A stretch of DNA of 64,000 nt. Source: Sporocytophaga myxococcoides DSM 11118. Lineage in GTDB: Bacteria > Bacteroidota > Bacteroidia > Cytophagales > Cytophagaceae. The notes under the pieces were generated by a model, which made no database searches, was not told the DNA's origin, and was given only the letters and a program-made list of their open reading frames with translations. Positions within the stretch are counted from its first letter, which is position 1. Each line of letters begins with the position of its first letter. Location of the stretch: NCBI RefSeq assembly GCF_000426725.1, contig NZ_AUFX01000004.1, positions 434,001-498,000 of the forward strand, read 5' to 3'. Position numbers and translations under genes: made by a program. This document shows, piece by piece, positions 28,801-37,829 of this stretch.

Positions 28801-31105
28801 GGGTTTCAACATCTTTGACGATAAAGTCAGCCTTATCGATCACCATTACACTTCCTTTGAAGAAAGGATAATCCTCAGGGGCTAAAACAGGATTTACCGA
28901 TGCATCGTTGCCAGAGCTATAAAGTTTGTAACCTTCTGTAGTTACTTTTATTCTTCCGTCTTCCAATTGTAAAACACTTTTCACCTTGCCCCGCACAGAC
29001 TCGGGTAGTGCCTTATGGAATAAGAACTGAACCTTAGTTGCTTTATTCGGAACACCATTGGTTTTGGTCATAGCCTGGTTCATATTATTAATATGATTCC
29101 AGTTAAATGTAACTCTCAACAATGTTGAATCTTCATTAAGTGCAGCCAAAGCAGTTTGTTCGGATGCAGTTGTAAACAGTAACGGAGTCCCTTCTTCCTG
29201 AACAAGATGTGCTGCAAGATTTAAAGGCGGAATAATAGTATTCCTAGATGGAAAATCAGTGTTGTTCGTTTGATTCGTAACTTGCGAAGCAGAGATTCTT
29301 GAAAACGTGTTGATTCCATATACCGCATACTGGTGAACTCCTTCTTCAATCTCTTTATGAACGTATAATGGATTTGATCCACCAAATAAAACAGGAACTG
29401 GTTCTGGATTTTCATTGGCATCCAGGAAGTCCTCATCATGGGAAATTTCTGGAACAACCCAGTCTGGTTGACCTTCGGGAGTAATTCTTTTATATTCAAT
29501 ACCAAAACCCACAGACTCGCTTTTATCATGAGTTGTGAATTCCGGACCTATAAAAAATGCTTCAGGCTCTTCGTATATAGCAGGATCGTCAATATTGATA
29601 TTGATATAACGAATTGCTTCCTGCTGTGCATAACCTTCCTCATCAGTAAGGTTTATTTCCTGTCCTGTTCCCGTATCAAATTTCAACCCATATGTAATTG
29701 GAAGCACTTTAGGTACTTCAGGATATCTGAAATCAGCTTTTGAAGTGGGAAGGCACATAGCAGCATGATCCTTGGTTACGCTTGTTACGCCATCTTCAGC
29801 ACTCATTAATGTGGTATAAACAGCCAGATAAATGTATTTCGTTGAAGTTCCGCTTGCAAGTCCAGTGTTGTCAATATGTCCGAAGCCCAGCATTCTGGCC
29901 ACATGAAAGTCCACTGCAGCCATGCGAAGCATTGATTGCATGCTTACTTCAAACTGCTGACCGTCTGCCCTTCTCGCTCCGTTTCCGATGATCCAGCCTT
30001 CTTCATCAGGAGGATTTTGTGAAATCTTCAGATCAGGTAAAGCTTTGTCGCCCCCAAGCAACCTTGATACGCGAACATTGTCAGGATCCATACTACCCAA
30101 AAGGTATGCAGTTACACCATCTTTTAGATCTTCATCTCTGTATGGATCTAAAAGATTTTTCCCCGGACGCTCCCACTTGTCTTTATAATTATTGACTTTT
30201 ACTTTAGCCCCTCCATTGTACTTTGGCCAGCGACCATCCACCAGCAATGTTGAACTATCTAACCTGTTATGAACTTCTGTATTATCCAGAGACAAAGAAA
30301 GATCTTTTACACTTGTCCAACCGCCAGATTCATGGTTTACACCGCTTATATAGTGAAAATAGGTTTCAAGTTTTACTATTACAGGATAACAATTATCAGT
30401 GGTAAAAGTAACAGTACGAATTCTCTCGGATACAATATCATGGAAAAATACAGCACTGGTAGCCTCCTGACTCTGGCTCTTCCTATATGTTACCGCGTCA
30501 TTTTCTTCAGAAGCCTGATCAACTCCTGAAATTGCTTCCACCCTTAATAGAGCTGAAGCAGAAGTATTAATGGACTTCATCTCCAGTTCTGCGCGAAAGC
30601 ATAAATGTCCGTCTGCAGTGATCTGGATAGCCCCTCTGTAACTCTTTAAAAAATTAACAGCATTGTTGACTGGATTAATTAGAGCACGAGCATCGTCATA
30701 AAGGAAAGTGTCCAGGAAACGGACTTTAACATAGCATTTTTCCAATGACTCCTGACTAACAGGTGTAGTGTTAAAGGTCCATTCTCTTATCTCACCACTT
30801 TCAACCAGTTGAGAACTGTTTGTGAGCATTGAGGAAAAGTCTACAGTTGCTGCATATCTGTTTGTATATGCACTTCTGTATATTTTTACAAAGTCATTAC
30901 TTTTGTTAAAGCCAAAATCAGCGGGGAATCCTCCTGTAGGGCCTGCATAATTTCCTTTGGGAATATGCTGCTCTCCTAAATAACCATCAAACTCCCACCT
31001 AAGGTGTATACCTTCGGAAGTACCGTCTGAACCATCGGATCCAGCTGCCTGCAGATACAAGTACGGCGACGCTGTATACAGATTAGTTTTTGAAATGTTA
31101 CTCAT
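25829..31105 (-). CDS. giant LamG/FnIII-containing protein of the accessory cluster
   Basis: 1758 residues, no signal peptide and no T9SS domain. The N-terminal 1300 residues match no family I know; they begin with LYTASPYLYLQAAGSDGSDG and are rich in predicted beta-strands. FnIII-like segments lie around 1330-1520 (RPENPVIGESTAVRFTVNP, then SFEAAEITETQLIDVTLKW). The last 230 residues are a concanavalin-like LamG domain (LSLWLSADKLEGLEDGD to IAEIIVYNRALNDHEVEDI). It follows the 1875-residue gene by about 130 bases and precedes the 891-residue fibre gene by 16. A cargo, adhesin or structural role is open. Confidence 0.7.
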   Translation of the reverse strand: MSNISKTNLYTASPYLYLQAAGSDGSDGTSEGIHLRWEFDGYLGEQHIPKGNYAGPTGGFPADFGFNKSNDFVKIYRSAYTNRYAATVDFSSMLTNSSQLVESGEIREWTFNTTPVSQESLEKCYVKVRFLDTFLYDDARALINPVNNAVNFLKSYRGAIQITADGHLCFRAELEMKSINTSASALLRVEAISGVDQASEENDAVTYRKSQSQEATSAVFFHDIVSERIRTVTFTTDNCYPVIVKLETYFHYISGVNHESGGWTSVKDLSLSLDNTEVHNRLDSSTLLVDGRWPKYNGGAKVKVNNYKDKWERPGKNLLDPYRDEDLKDGVTAYLLGSMDPDNVRVSRLLGGDKALPDLKISQNPPDEEGWIIGNGARRADGQQFEVSMQSMLRMAAVDFHVARMLGFGHIDNTGLASGTSTKYIYLAVYTTLMSAEDGVTSVTKDHAAMCLPTSKADFRYPEVPKVLPITYGLKFDTGTGQEINLTDEEGYAQQEAIRYININIDDPAIYEEPEAFFIGPEFTTHDKSESVGFGIEYKRITPEGQPDWVVPEISHDEDFLDANENPEPVPVLFGGSNPLYVHKEIEEGVHQYAVYGINTFSRISASQVTNQTNNTDFPSRNTIIPPLNLAAHLVQEEGTPLLFTTASEQTALAALNEDSTLLRVTFNWNHINNMNQAMTKTNGVPNKATKVQFLFHKALPESVRGKVKSVLQLEDGRIKVTTEGYKLYSSGNDASVNPVLAPEDYPFFKGSVMVIDKADFIVKDVETPYFSSEGPVFYLAKKEERTIEEPDNDNTIISPIKSFLPKVGDRFLVPRNMAEKESWNYTLNKEVAIHYFSEHTELVTDSDGNQTNYLMGGIAEPALIEEKKDKGWVYNDSLKVNVEAEIEESRTGVFTITFDGNPLTAHADPDFEWYQGVVRIEKENDSAEKKELQVININNSGADLVITVYDADFKVDPTTYNPINGYEPIKTGTVFVNFHPGYRLYLNAERDSDFVNSNLVPSSGSDESLRTTVFAARAVDARNGQTSYISSPVPVIGRRIIKAAIPENPEGPSFATRPDFYGKSTYTFDTPMNVEDGRKPFALVFYRGNHRSILDVLYKRETVAQILIDLNEIVDDTMATAAERWRNLVNVKTYSDESGEGFEVVNGYGFQKPDNPAYRIPSQDPNALPVYPFAGSYDIEEAKDIIRRAIESVFVPLTEQPVLYSHIKEGKQTSQRPPKIRNSNDERLSKEDAEYDPYPMVVKLPGEDKVRFTDYKIDGAATESWYFYFVKEITDALVQGGGSDMLGPVRLIDAYAPAAPAVTGVFSRPENPVIGESTAVRFTVNPYLEAENITAFRIYRTTDRGKATSVRTMDLAAEINATDQLEDTFTNLDFPPFGENIYYRIVALRNILNESDEEELVPSEASGLILASVIDVVNPAAPELSFEAAEITETQLIDVTLKWSKTTHNGKYYLYKMTDSGNWNKIHEVKTNDAEITFNAGTLEKLDDEDSNVYHRYKVDVENASGLLNTEEKALTIQNEILPSQYEGLSLWLSADKLEGLEDGDPVAEWQDRSLNRNHAVEVDPLNNPVYREDAGSGYPAVEFAGSQYLVSSDSIDITGSKASTIFFVAEASAAGDRTVLYIGDAAGTNAKTRIYAANDSLKVSFNNGYRTFSNGLTALDEFNAVSFRNAQGANYGQYQAFLNNTSLTENSVSADTTVPNTSGDLFYIGASRSAGVFTSGAFMKGSIAEIIVYNRALNDHEVEDIFNYINNKYNLY

Positions 31106-31238
31106 AAGTTAAAAATCTAAACTTGTTTTATTTTTATAAAAATATAGGTTGATAACAGCAGGTAAATGGCTTTACCTGCTAATCATGAAAATAAGTGTGT
31201 TTTATCCATTCAGCTCTTCTTTAAGAACTGTTTAAGAC

Positions 31239-34200
31239 TTACTGAACCTGAACTTCAAAATTGGTCACTGAACTCTTCTGAACATATGCCTTTCCATTCC
31301 ATGTCAGGTATTTGAAATCGAAGTACAGATAACCAGGCTGAATCACAGGACCGTTATCATTAAAAGTTATAAAGGCACTTGAACGATCTTTGGACAAGAA
31401 GATTTCACTCGCTTGATTGGTTCTTGTTATAGTTCCCCCCTGTGTGGCTGAGTATTTCATCTTAATACTTCCAAGCAATTCGCTTTCTGGTATCTTAGGA
31501 TCATTAAACGGTTCAGGGCTTCTGACAATAACTCCAACTATGCGTTCATTTTCTGCAGTTATATTCTTGATGATGTTAATCTCCATACTATCTGCAGGTG
31601 CAATTGCAGGAAGCTTAAGGAAACCAGTTACGATACGGTCATATCCATTTGCATAAAGACCTTTTAACTGATCAAATGTCTCAGGTGCGCTTATCAGAGA
31701 TGAAACTTTACTCAAGTCTGCACTTTCAAATTCCTTCTCTATGCTGAACAAGGACTTAGTTACTAATTCTTCAGTAGAATTTTCGCTTTCTTTATATTTA
31801 ACAAAGAAACTGTTGATCTGATCTGCAAAGTCCTTATACCTGGATGTTCTGAAAACATAAGAATGCACTTCTGCGGTTTTTTCACGTCCATTAATACTTC
31901 CGTTGAATGCAGACTGGAACAGTGCTGTGTATAGCTTATCTGGCAGCAAAGTATCCGTAACGAAAGTACTCTTTATATTAAGAGGATTTTCCAATGGCGT
32001 GCTTGAACAGTTTCCAGGATTTTCTGGATTCAACAGATTCTGCAATGCCTTTACATCTCCTCTTATAATCGGCGCTACTTTATCCTCTTCACTTCCTGTC
32101 TTACTTGTCTCTTTCCATTCAGAATCTGTTGCTTGCTGCTGCCCGCTTGAATTTGAAGGATCAAGAATCAATGCCTGAAGTTTAGAAGTCACAGGAGTAT
32201 TGCCTTTGTAGGTTCCGAAATCCTGGAACATCGTATATACAAAATTGTATTTGTAGAACAGGTTTAGTTCAGGATCTTCATAGAACAAAGGTTTGGCATC
32301 TGTAAGCTTTCCGTCTGCATTAGGATAACACTTGCTATAATCGATATAGTGGCCCAATGACCTTAGCTTATATTGTTGGGTTTTATCCTCTTTTTCCAGC
32401 CTTTTATATTCTTTGCTGAAATCATGGAAGTGACCGACAGGACCAGCAGTTCTGAACATAAAAGTATGCTGATGATCATAGTCTTTCGTTTCATTTCCAA
32501 CCAAATGGTCTTTGGTAACAAGCTCAATTCCAAAGATAGAATCAGGTCTCCACACAGGCTGAACAGTTGTCTCCAATGCTTGCTTTAACAGATCGTTATC
32601 CGCATCAACAGCTGCCTGATTTGCAGGAAGCGTCTTATTGAACTGATAATCCGTTTTATCTTCCCAACGCATTTCGAATACAGAGGTAGTGCAGGAGTTT
32701 CCATCTTCCAGAAGCAGATTGCCCAGGTCTTCTTTTAACAAGTCAAATCCGTCTTCTACCAATAACCATGCAACCTCCGTGCAAGTCCCCAAACCTTTGA
32801 TAACTATCTTATCAACACAATTGCTTAGATCACTATTTGCTTCAAATGAAATAGCAGCTGTAAGATCTTCAGCATCTACAATTGCAGAAGGTGCAGCTTC
32901 CTGCCATTGACTGCCCGGAATCAGTTTAACAAAGTGATCAGGAACTTTTACCTTTTTAAGATACTTTACTTCTACCTGTGATATAAGAGTCTTAAGCTTG
33001 AGATCTATCTTTGCCGCTGGTTGTTCAAACAAAAGCTCAACCTCAGACCCGTTAGGAAGGACTAATCCATTGGTAAAACCAAATGTATTGCTTTCACTGG
33101 TAACCCTTCCGTCTCCGTCCAGCATTCGTACAAGAATTGTATTTTTGTAAAAATTAAACTCATTACTATTTCTAAATATGGATACAGGTGAGTTTTCAAA
33201 GTTTACAGATTTAAATCTTCTTGGCTCAAGACAGCTCATGAAGTTATCTCTGAAGCCAAGTGTCTCCGTAGGAAGCGGATTGGCTTCCATGTAACTTAAC
33301 GGGTTCTGGCAAAGAAGACGCAACCTGTTATAGTTATTAGGCTGATAAGCCTGCCATGATCCATATTTTAAGTCTGCAATATTTCCGCTAAAGTTCACCA
33401 CTGTATTTGTGAGTGCAGGAGCCATTGCCTGATATGGTTCATAGTCTTCCCAACTTCTACTTGTTGGATTCCATATTTTTATATTGAGCTGCGAAAGGAG
33501 ATAACTATGCTCTACCTGTTTTGACTTTCCTTTCTGCGGAGGATAAAGCTCCGTATAACTTGCTCCGTATGGAGGACGATAGAAATTGGAAACTGTAGGT
33601 GACGAAGGATCAAATCCCATTCCACGCAAGAACTCAATCTCCACAAAGCTATCCACCGGAATGACGTGGTTTTCAATCAGAACATCAGGAGGAGTTGCTG
33701 GTAAACCATTCGGACTATATAAAAGATCAAAAGTCTCGCCGCTCATAATGTTCAGCGCTTTAGCTTTACCAGGCTCAAGGATCTGAATCTCGTCCATGTT
33801 AAGCTCTCTGTCAAGCGTCCATGTGAAATCAATGGTTTCGTTGATCGTTTTTCCTCCACCTTTTTTCTTTCTGAAAATGCTTGGTTTAGGAACGCTGATA
33901 CCTACAGCACCTGTAACCATCAATGGTTTAGGAGCTTCAGCAGCGAGGAAGGCAAATACCTTTAACCCCAGCTTTATAAAAAATACCTGTATTGCAGCTT
34001 CACCACCCAATGCTATTGAGCCGCCCAGCTGTGCAGGTCTGAAGCTTAATCTTCCTGCCATATCCATGTAGGCTGAAAGCTTAACTCTTAAAGGTCCTAT
34101 GCCTTTGTCAAAACCAAAGCTTACACCTCCACCAGCTTTTATCCCGCTTCCTGATATCATCAGATAAGAGTACATGTTAAACAAGCTCAACACTCTTGCC

Positions 34201-36866
34201 TGCAATCTCTTATCATTCGGAGTTTCACGACCAAAGTTCATGTACCACGCACCGGCATCTTTAAAGAAGAAGCCCATTTCTATGAGACCTTTGCCGTCAA
34301 ATACAGCACCTGATTCGGGAATGCGAAGATTAACACCGAACTCAGAGGTTACAGACTCTTTGGTAATGGCAAGGAACAGACTGAACGGAGGATCCGTAGT
34401 AGAATCTATACCGATTCTTTCTTTTAGCAATGCTGCCTGTCCCTGTATTGCGAACAATTCAGGAATAGAAAGCAACAAGAATACTTTGCTTGAGAATGTT
34501 CTACCGCTGTCTGTAGCTGTTGCAAAAGAAACCCCAGCCCCAATAGAGAAGCCATCTTCCAGTTCAAACTTGGAAACTTGTATACCTTCTTTAAAATCCG
34601 GTGCCTGTTTCTTTTTATAGTATTCATACCAGGAGCCGCTTTCAGGAACGCCTGCTGCATTTTTGGTGGCAACATAATGCTTACCTACCAGACCTCTGAA
34701 ACCATAGATACCAAGACCTGTTGGACCAAGTGGAATAGGAGCAGGAAGTTCAAGACCCACATCTATCAAGAATGCAGGGACATCAGGGTTCAAGCGCATG
34801 GCAGCACTTCCGGAAAGACCGACTTTAGGAAGAGAGAAGGTAACACCACCAATGTATTCAGTTCCCGTGTATTTGCTTCCTTCAGCAGGATCCTTCATTG
34901 ACAAGTAACCGCTCAACAATAAGGCAGCCTGTTCTGGGCTGGACCCGCCGGGAATAATGAGATCTATTGCGATACTCTGAATACGCAGGAAGAAATGTGG
35001 TTCTCTACCTTGTGATTTGTTATTATCGACAGTGAAATAAAACTTGATACCATCTCCTCTTGCATCTACACCACCTGGGTTAATGCTTACACCACCATCA
35101 AATCCGAAGTACCAGTATTTCCTCATCTGGTTATCATGCATCTGCTCATGAGTACCATAGTGGATGGCTGTAATGGTAAGCTTAACTGGACCTATCGTTA
35201 ATGTTTTAGGACTCTTCAGTTTGGTTGTACCACCTGCAGCAATCTCCACCTGACCATCGCTCCAGATTCTGAAACGCTGAATATCGATCTTCTCGGGAAG
35301 GAACTCACCAATGGCTCCACCCATGTCCTGGAACTTCAGCCCACCTGTGATCTCAAAGTAGAACCTATCATCCTCTTTACCGATCTTTCCTGAGTTGATG
35401 TAAACATCAAGAAGACCAGGAAGAGTGATTTTCAAAGGTTCCGGAATTGCAGCAGATATCATGAACTCACCGTTTCCAAAGGAAACACTAACATCTAGTA
35501 CTGCAGGCTCTTTATCATTACCATCTTTACTGAATTTCGGAATGGTCATGCGGCCATGGATATTGCTGCCGGTAATAACATTCTGTTTGAATGTCATCTC
35601 AAAGGTATCTAGAGCTAAAGAGAATCCTGATTCACCTCCGAACTTTGTCTCTAACAATACTGGATTTGGATCTTTAGGATCGATAGCCTCCATACCAATT
35701 GTACCACTGAAACCACCAGTTCCTACAATTAGATTCCGACCATATATTTCGACCTTGTCAGTACTGCTTTTAGTCCAAAAAGCGGGAAGACCTATAGTCG
35801 CTTTCTCAATGAAAACGCCAACAAAGTTATCTGGACGACCATCGGCTGCTGCCTCCGGAATATTTAGAGTTCTGCTTAAGTCTAACTTAGCTCCTTCGAA
35901 ATCAATGGTTAATCCAGTATTCCCAATTAAAGATTTTTGGAAACTAAGGTTGTTCTCTCCTTTAAACTCCAAACCTTTATCTGTACTATACGAAAAAGAT
36001 CCAACATTAAATGTAAGTAATGTCCTAGCTGAATCTGGCAAAGGCTTTCCATAGGTAGGTGAATTTTTATCATCATCTAGTGGGGTAAATATAGATCTTG
36101 GGAATTCCAATGCAAGATCTATGTTATCCAAGAATAGCGAAACTTTAGGAATGAAAAGCTCTTTGATGTTTTCTTGAGTAAAATTACCCATAAACTTTGA
36201 GAAGAGAGTTTCAATTCGTCCTGTTACATCTCCCAGCTCAGCAGGAATGCCCAGAAACATATCGAAAATTACAGTATAAATGTCAACTGAAATTGTATTG
36301 TTCACATATAAATCTGTAATCTGATCGATAAGATTTAAAATTACCAAAGTATCATCTTGGTTGGTACTTTTTGAGAGAGGATTTACCGGACGATATTTTG
36401 CGTTAAAATCATCTACAAACTTCTGAATGGGATCAGGATTATCTATTAAACTATTTATTGATTCTGTTAATAGATCTTCTACAGTTACTCCAGAAATCTC
36501 CAGTAAAATATCAAAAATAGATTTTGGCGACCAATCAAATGTTGCAAGTTCGAAGCTTTTGGAATACTTTAAAATAGGCCAGGTATAATCCAAAGATATG
36601 GGAATTTCTGTACTAGTCCCATCAAAATTAGGATTCAGAAGTAAGCCCAATCCACCAGTACCAGGAATTTCCAAAGCAAGCTTCTTGTAGGTTTTAATTT
36701 TAAGGCTGTAAAATGCACTATCGCAATCAACACTCCTTTCAATCTGGAGATTCTTATAATATAAATCAGAAAAGACAGAACCTATACCGTCTTTAAAGAC
36801 ACCAAAATTTTCCGGCATGTTTTCTACAGGAAACAATGTGGAAAGTGAAGGCAAAAAATCTGACAT
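31239..36866 (-). CDS. giant beta-rich protein, possibly DUF6603-like
   Basis: 1875 residues, the largest gene here, with no signal peptide or T9SS domain. Residues about 290-1050 are a long series of amphipathic beta-strands with glycine turns (for example LGPTGLGIYGFRGLVGKHY near 720, and GSIALGGEAAIQVFFIKLG near 985) that recalls the DUF6603 family. I hold that name as a possibility only. The C-terminal 800 residues are mixed alpha/beta with no recognised domain. It ends 133 bases before the 1758-residue gene. Two lysine-rich stretches (FRKKKGGGK, YYKKKQ) flank the beta region. Function unknown. Confidence 0.6.
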   Translation of the reverse strand: MSDFLPSLSTLFPVENMPENFGVFKDGIGSVFSDLYYKNLQIERSVDCDSAFYSLKIKTYKKLALEIPGTGGLGLLLNPNFDGTSTEIPISLDYTWPILKYSKSFELATFDWSPKSIFDILLEISGVTVEDLLTESINSLIDNPDPIQKFVDDFNAKYRPVNPLSKSTNQDDTLVILNLIDQITDLYVNNTISVDIYTVIFDMFLGIPAELGDVTGRIETLFSKFMGNFTQENIKELFIPKVSLFLDNIDLALEFPRSIFTPLDDDKNSPTYGKPLPDSARTLLTFNVGSFSYSTDKGLEFKGENNLSFQKSLIGNTGLTIDFEGAKLDLSRTLNIPEAAADGRPDNFVGVFIEKATIGLPAFWTKSSTDKVEIYGRNLIVGTGGFSGTIGMEAIDPKDPNPVLLETKFGGESGFSLALDTFEMTFKQNVITGSNIHGRMTIPKFSKDGNDKEPAVLDVSVSFGNGEFMISAAIPEPLKITLPGLLDVYINSGKIGKEDDRFYFEITGGLKFQDMGGAIGEFLPEKIDIQRFRIWSDGQVEIAAGGTTKLKSPKTLTIGPVKLTITAIHYGTHEQMHDNQMRKYWYFGFDGGVSINPGGVDARGDGIKFYFTVDNNKSQGREPHFFLRIQSIAIDLIIPGGSSPEQAALLLSGYLSMKDPAEGSKYTGTEYIGGVTFSLPKVGLSGSAAMRLNPDVPAFLIDVGLELPAPIPLGPTGLGIYGFRGLVGKHYVATKNAAGVPESGSWYEYYKKKQAPDFKEGIQVSKFELEDGFSIGAGVSFATATDSGRTFSSKVFLLLSIPELFAIQGQAALLKERIGIDSTTDPPFSLFLAITKESVTSEFGVNLRIPESGAVFDGKGLIEMGFFFKDAGAWYMNFGRETPNDKRLQARVLSLFNMYSYLMISGSGIKAGGGVSFGFDKGIGPLRVKLSAYMDMAGRLSFRPAQLGGSIALGGEAAIQVFFIKLGLKVFAFLAAEAPKPLMVTGAVGISVPKPSIFRKKKGGGKTINETIDFTWTLDRELNMDEIQILEPGKAKALNIMSGETFDLLYSPNGLPATPPDVLIENHVIPVDSFVEIEFLRGMGFDPSSPTVSNFYRPPYGASYTELYPPQKGKSKQVEHSYLLSQLNIKIWNPTSRSWEDYEPYQAMAPALTNTVVNFSGNIADLKYGSWQAYQPNNYNRLRLLCQNPLSYMEANPLPTETLGFRDNFMSCLEPRRFKSVNFENSPVSIFRNSNEFNFYKNTILVRMLDGDGRVTSESNTFGFTNGLVLPNGSEVELLFEQPAAKIDLKLKTLISQVEVKYLKKVKVPDHFVKLIPGSQWQEAAPSAIVDAEDLTAAISFEANSDLSNCVDKIVIKGLGTCTEVAWLLVEDGFDLLKEDLGNLLLEDGNSCTTSVFEMRWEDKTDYQFNKTLPANQAAVDADNDLLKQALETTVQPVWRPDSIFGIELVTKDHLVGNETKDYDHQHTFMFRTAGPVGHFHDFSKEYKRLEKEDKTQQYKLRSLGHYIDYSKCYPNADGKLTDAKPLFYEDPELNLFYKYNFVYTMFQDFGTYKGNTPVTSKLQALILDPSNSSGQQQATDSEWKETSKTGSEEDKVAPIIRGDVKALQNLLNPENPGNCSSTPLENPLNIKSTFVTDTLLPDKLYTALFQSAFNGSINGREKTAEVHSYVFRTSRYKDFADQINSFFVKYKESENSTEELVTKSLFSIEKEFESADLSKVSSLISAPETFDQLKGLYANGYDRIVTGFLKLPAIAPADSMEINIIKNITAENERIVGVIVRSPEPFNDPKIPESELLGSIKMKYSATQGGTITRTNQASEIFLSKDRSSAFITFNDNGPVIQPGYLYFDFKYLTWNGKAYVQKSSVTNFEVQVQ

Positions 36867-36907
36867 GTGATTAAAAATTTAAAAGTTGTTTATTATAAAA
36901 AATGCTT

Positions 36908-37828
36908 TTACTTATAATAAGTAAATTTTAGCATACTCACCTTTCGGTTTGGAAAAATCATCTCAATTGTATTGATAGTTCCATCGACATTGTATGTGTA
37001 TTTTTTTATTGTTTTTGTGTGAGATATAAGGTTTATCATCTCTGATACTAGAAGTTTATTTAAGGAATTGTATGTATAAATATATCTGACATCCTTAGTT
37101 TTATATTCTATTAACCTTTTTTCTTGATCAAATACTTTTTCACTAGACACCTCAATCAATTTTCCATCAAAATTAAAATACCTTTCTATTACAGATGAAC
37201 TGCTGTCAGTGTAACTATACAAATAATCAAAATAAGTATTTGAATGATTAGTACGCTCGTTTATTCTTATTAATCTATTAGAAGAATCGTAGATGTATTT
37301 ACTAACTAAATAAAGCCTTGGAGTTATGACTTTCTTTTCCACTAACAGGCCATTTTTCCCATAGTTATATATAGAACTATCAAAATATAGCGGGTCGGAC
37401 GCATCAGATTTTACGATGATTCTTGTACGCCCTGATTTTGATTTAATATATCTAGTGACATACCGTTTTTTGATATCCAAAGCATAAATTGTTGAAATTG
37501 TAAGAGTGTCATTAATGTATTTATATTCTTCTTCTTCTATATTCTGAAGATGCCTACTTACAAGTTTACCTGTAATCAGATCATATGTATAATCAGTAAC
37601 TCCCAAAGCAGAGGAATCTTGGATCAATTCACAATTATCATTAAATAAATACTTATTCACCAAAATACTTTTTTCAATGGTCAAATTATCTCCAATTCTT
37701 TCTGATAAAATCTTTTTTATTCCAAGTTGACATACTAAAGCCGAGTCATAATGATTTTCAGCTACCTGCCCTTTTAGGATATAAGGGAGAAAAATAAAGA
37801 CAAAAATGTAAATTCGATTTCTTTTCAT
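36908..37828 (-). CDS. secreted YD-repeat-like protein
   Basis: 306 residues. Signal peptide MKRNRIYIFVFIFLPYILKGQ, one of few export signals in this cluster. The rest is made of short beta units with Y-x-Y-D and K-Y-x-Y patterns (YTYDLITGKLVSRH, YIYDSSNRLIRINE, YTYNSLNKLLVSE, YTYNVDGTINTIE) resembling degenerate RHS/YD repeats. It starts one base after the end of the 781-residue gene and lies 41 bases before the 1875-residue gene. It is probably periplasmic or outer-membrane associated; no function is assigned. Confidence 0.65.
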   Translation of the reverse strand: MKRNRIYIFVFIFLPYILKGQVAENHYDSALVCQLGIKKILSERIGDNLTIEKSILVNKYLFNDNCELIQDSSALGVTDYTYDLITGKLVSRHLQNIEEEEYKYINDTLTISTIYALDIKKRYVTRYIKSKSGRTRIIVKSDASDPLYFDSSIYNYGKNGLLVEKKVITPRLYLVSKYIYDSSNRLIRINERTNHSNTYFDYLYSYTDSSSSVIERYFNFDGKLIEVSSEKVFDQEKRLIEYKTKDVRYIYTYNSLNKLLVSEMINLISHTKTIKKYTYNVDGTINTIEMIFPNRKVSMLKFTYYK

Positions 37829-37829
37829 T

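Noticed and set aside
35425-36054. 209-residue plus-strand open frame inside the 1875-residue gene
   Set aside because: It is a mirror frame of a strongly supported minus-strand gene, with no domain-like composition; other antisense frames in the large genes were dismissed for the same reason.
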